Both the position numbers and the translations under genes were made by a program. From positions 1-5,845 of the forward strand of contig WAON01000096.1 of NCBI GenBank assembly GCA_015521265.1: a DNA stretch of 5,845 bases. The letters run 5' to 3'. Under the pieces are notes generated by a model that was given only the letters and a program-made list of their open reading frames with translations, was not told the origin of the DNA and did not search any database. This stretch comes from Desulfurococcales archaeon (GTDB lineage: Archaea; Thermoproteota; Thermoprotei_A; Sulfolobales; Desulfurococcaceae). Shown piece after piece: positions 5,167-5,845 of this stretch (its first letter is position 1; every line of letters starts with the position of its first letter).

Positions 5167-5827
5167 ATGGGGGAGTATTTACGTGTTTTAACGGTATTGA
5201 TTGGTTTAGCTATTCTAGTAAACCCATTGATAACATCGTTAACATATTCAGCGGGCCCCAGTATAAGTATTTATATAACGTATGATCCCGTTGAAAACTA
5301 TGGCGCATTAAACATACAAGCAGACTTTACTACGGCGTTAAATAATACAGTACTAGAGCTACCATTACCAGGGCTCGGCAATGGGAGATATGGTTCTATA
5401 AGTGTATCAGCTGGAAACGGTAAACCATTAACCTATAGCCTCGATGAGGAGAGGAACCTGTTAAGGATACTCGTCAACGAGTCTACTAAGACTATTTCAG
5501 TAGATGCATACATATACGATGTTGCAGATGAGGTTGGAGTAGACACCTACGTTTTAAACTTGAACTTTACACAATACACTGGAACTAGTAGTTTTCATGG
5601 AAAACTCGTATTAATGGGAAACTATAATACAACAATTATACCAACACTCTCAACCAGGAAACCCACAGTATCCCGTGCAGAAAACACGACAATAATAGAC
5701 ATCTACGAGCCGGACAACTATATAATCATAGCAGCAGCTATACCCGAAATACCCGGGGCTCCTGCTGGAGGAGCAGGCGGAGCCGGGGGGACAACAAAAC
5801 CCCCAGCCTCAATGCCCGGGTTAAACC
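5167..5827 (+). CDS. Stalked cell-surface protein, paralog 2, C-terminus cut by contig end (220 aa visible)
   Basis: This partial gene is open from the ATG at 5167 to the last genomic base, 5827, where it meets adapter. An in-frame GTG at 5164 is a possible alternative start. Residues 1 to about 29 look like a signal peptide with a hydrophobic core. Residues about 33-190 align along their length with the ectodomain of the preceding protein: I-T-Y-D-P-V against I-Y-Y-D-P-V, L-E-L-P-L against I-D-L-P-L, A-D-E-V-G-V-D-T-Y against M-D-E-V-A-P-G-T-Y, and E-N-T-T-I-I-D-I-Y-E-P-D-N-Y against G-N-T-T-I-I-Q-L-N-Q-P-D-T-Y. Five sequons are visible (N59, N104, N133, N154, N173). From about 194 a Gly/Ala/Pro-rich stretch begins, the counterpart of the Thr-rich stalk of paralog 1, and a C-terminal membrane anchor is expected beyond the contig. 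There is no Cys. Function is unknown; the duplication suggests two versions of one surface module with different stalks. Confidence 0.85.
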
Positions 5828-5845
5828 CTGTCTCTTATACACATC
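5828..5845. other. Nextera/Tn5 sequencing adapter remnant (right end)
   Basis: CTGTCTCTTATACACATC is the reverse complement of the Tn5 mosaic end found at the left edge, as read when an Illumina read runs through the insert. It is not genomic, and the open frame of paralog 2 is meaningless beyond 5827. Confidence 0.97.

Noticed and set aside
25..5827. CRISPR array, tRNA or rRNA genes, insertion sequences
   Set aside because: Reading both strands showed no regularly spaced repeats, no tRNA-like cloverleaf with a T-loop signature, no rRNA segment and no transposase motif.

Overview
The window looks like a 5.8 kb piece of DNA from a thermophilic archaeon of the Thermoproteota (Crenarchaeota). 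The Desulfurococcales are a reasonable guess, but no marker gene is present to prove it. Support comes from Arg codons that are mostly AGG/AGA, frequent ATA for Ile, GGTG-type ribosome binding sites about 7 nt before starts, TATA-like boxes (TTTAAAC, TTTTATAAAC), exported proteins rich in N-glycosylation sequons, and archaeal-style Thr-rich stalks ending in a membrane anchor. Both extreme ends (1-24 and 5828-5845) are Illumina Nextera/Tn5 adapter sequence and not genomic. The true insert is therefore 25-5827, and the genes at both edges are cut artificially.

The left half (25-2798) is read on the minus strand. In transcription order it holds a 207-216 aa protein of unknown function; a 526 aa bifunctional NAD(P)H-hydrate repair enzyme (Nnr: epimerase plus ADP-dependent dehydratase); a roughly 50 aa protein ending in a C-x2-C-P-x4-C-G-G tail; and the N-terminal 102 residues of a YkgJ-type cysteine-cluster protein that runs into the left adapter. 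The last three are closely spaced and probably co-transcribed. Nnr has its own AT-rich box just upstream and no Shine-Dalgarno sequence, so it may be leaderless.

The right half (2941-5827) is read on the plus strand and encodes three exported proteins of unrecognised function. The first is a cysteine-free, probably helical secreted protein with 14 N-glycosylation sequons. The other two are tandem paralogs, each with a signal peptide, a shared beta-rich ectodomain and a low-complexity stalk. The first paralog is complete and ends in an Ile-rich transmembrane anchor. The second is cut by the right adapter inside its Gly/Ala/Pro-rich stalk. Each of the three has its own promoter-like element.

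The two halves diverge from a 140-nt region with a strong TATA-like box set inside an 8+8 bp inverted repeat. The left side is metabolite repair plus small Cys proteins. The right side looks like an uncharacterised cell-surface locus and is the most likely place for new biology.
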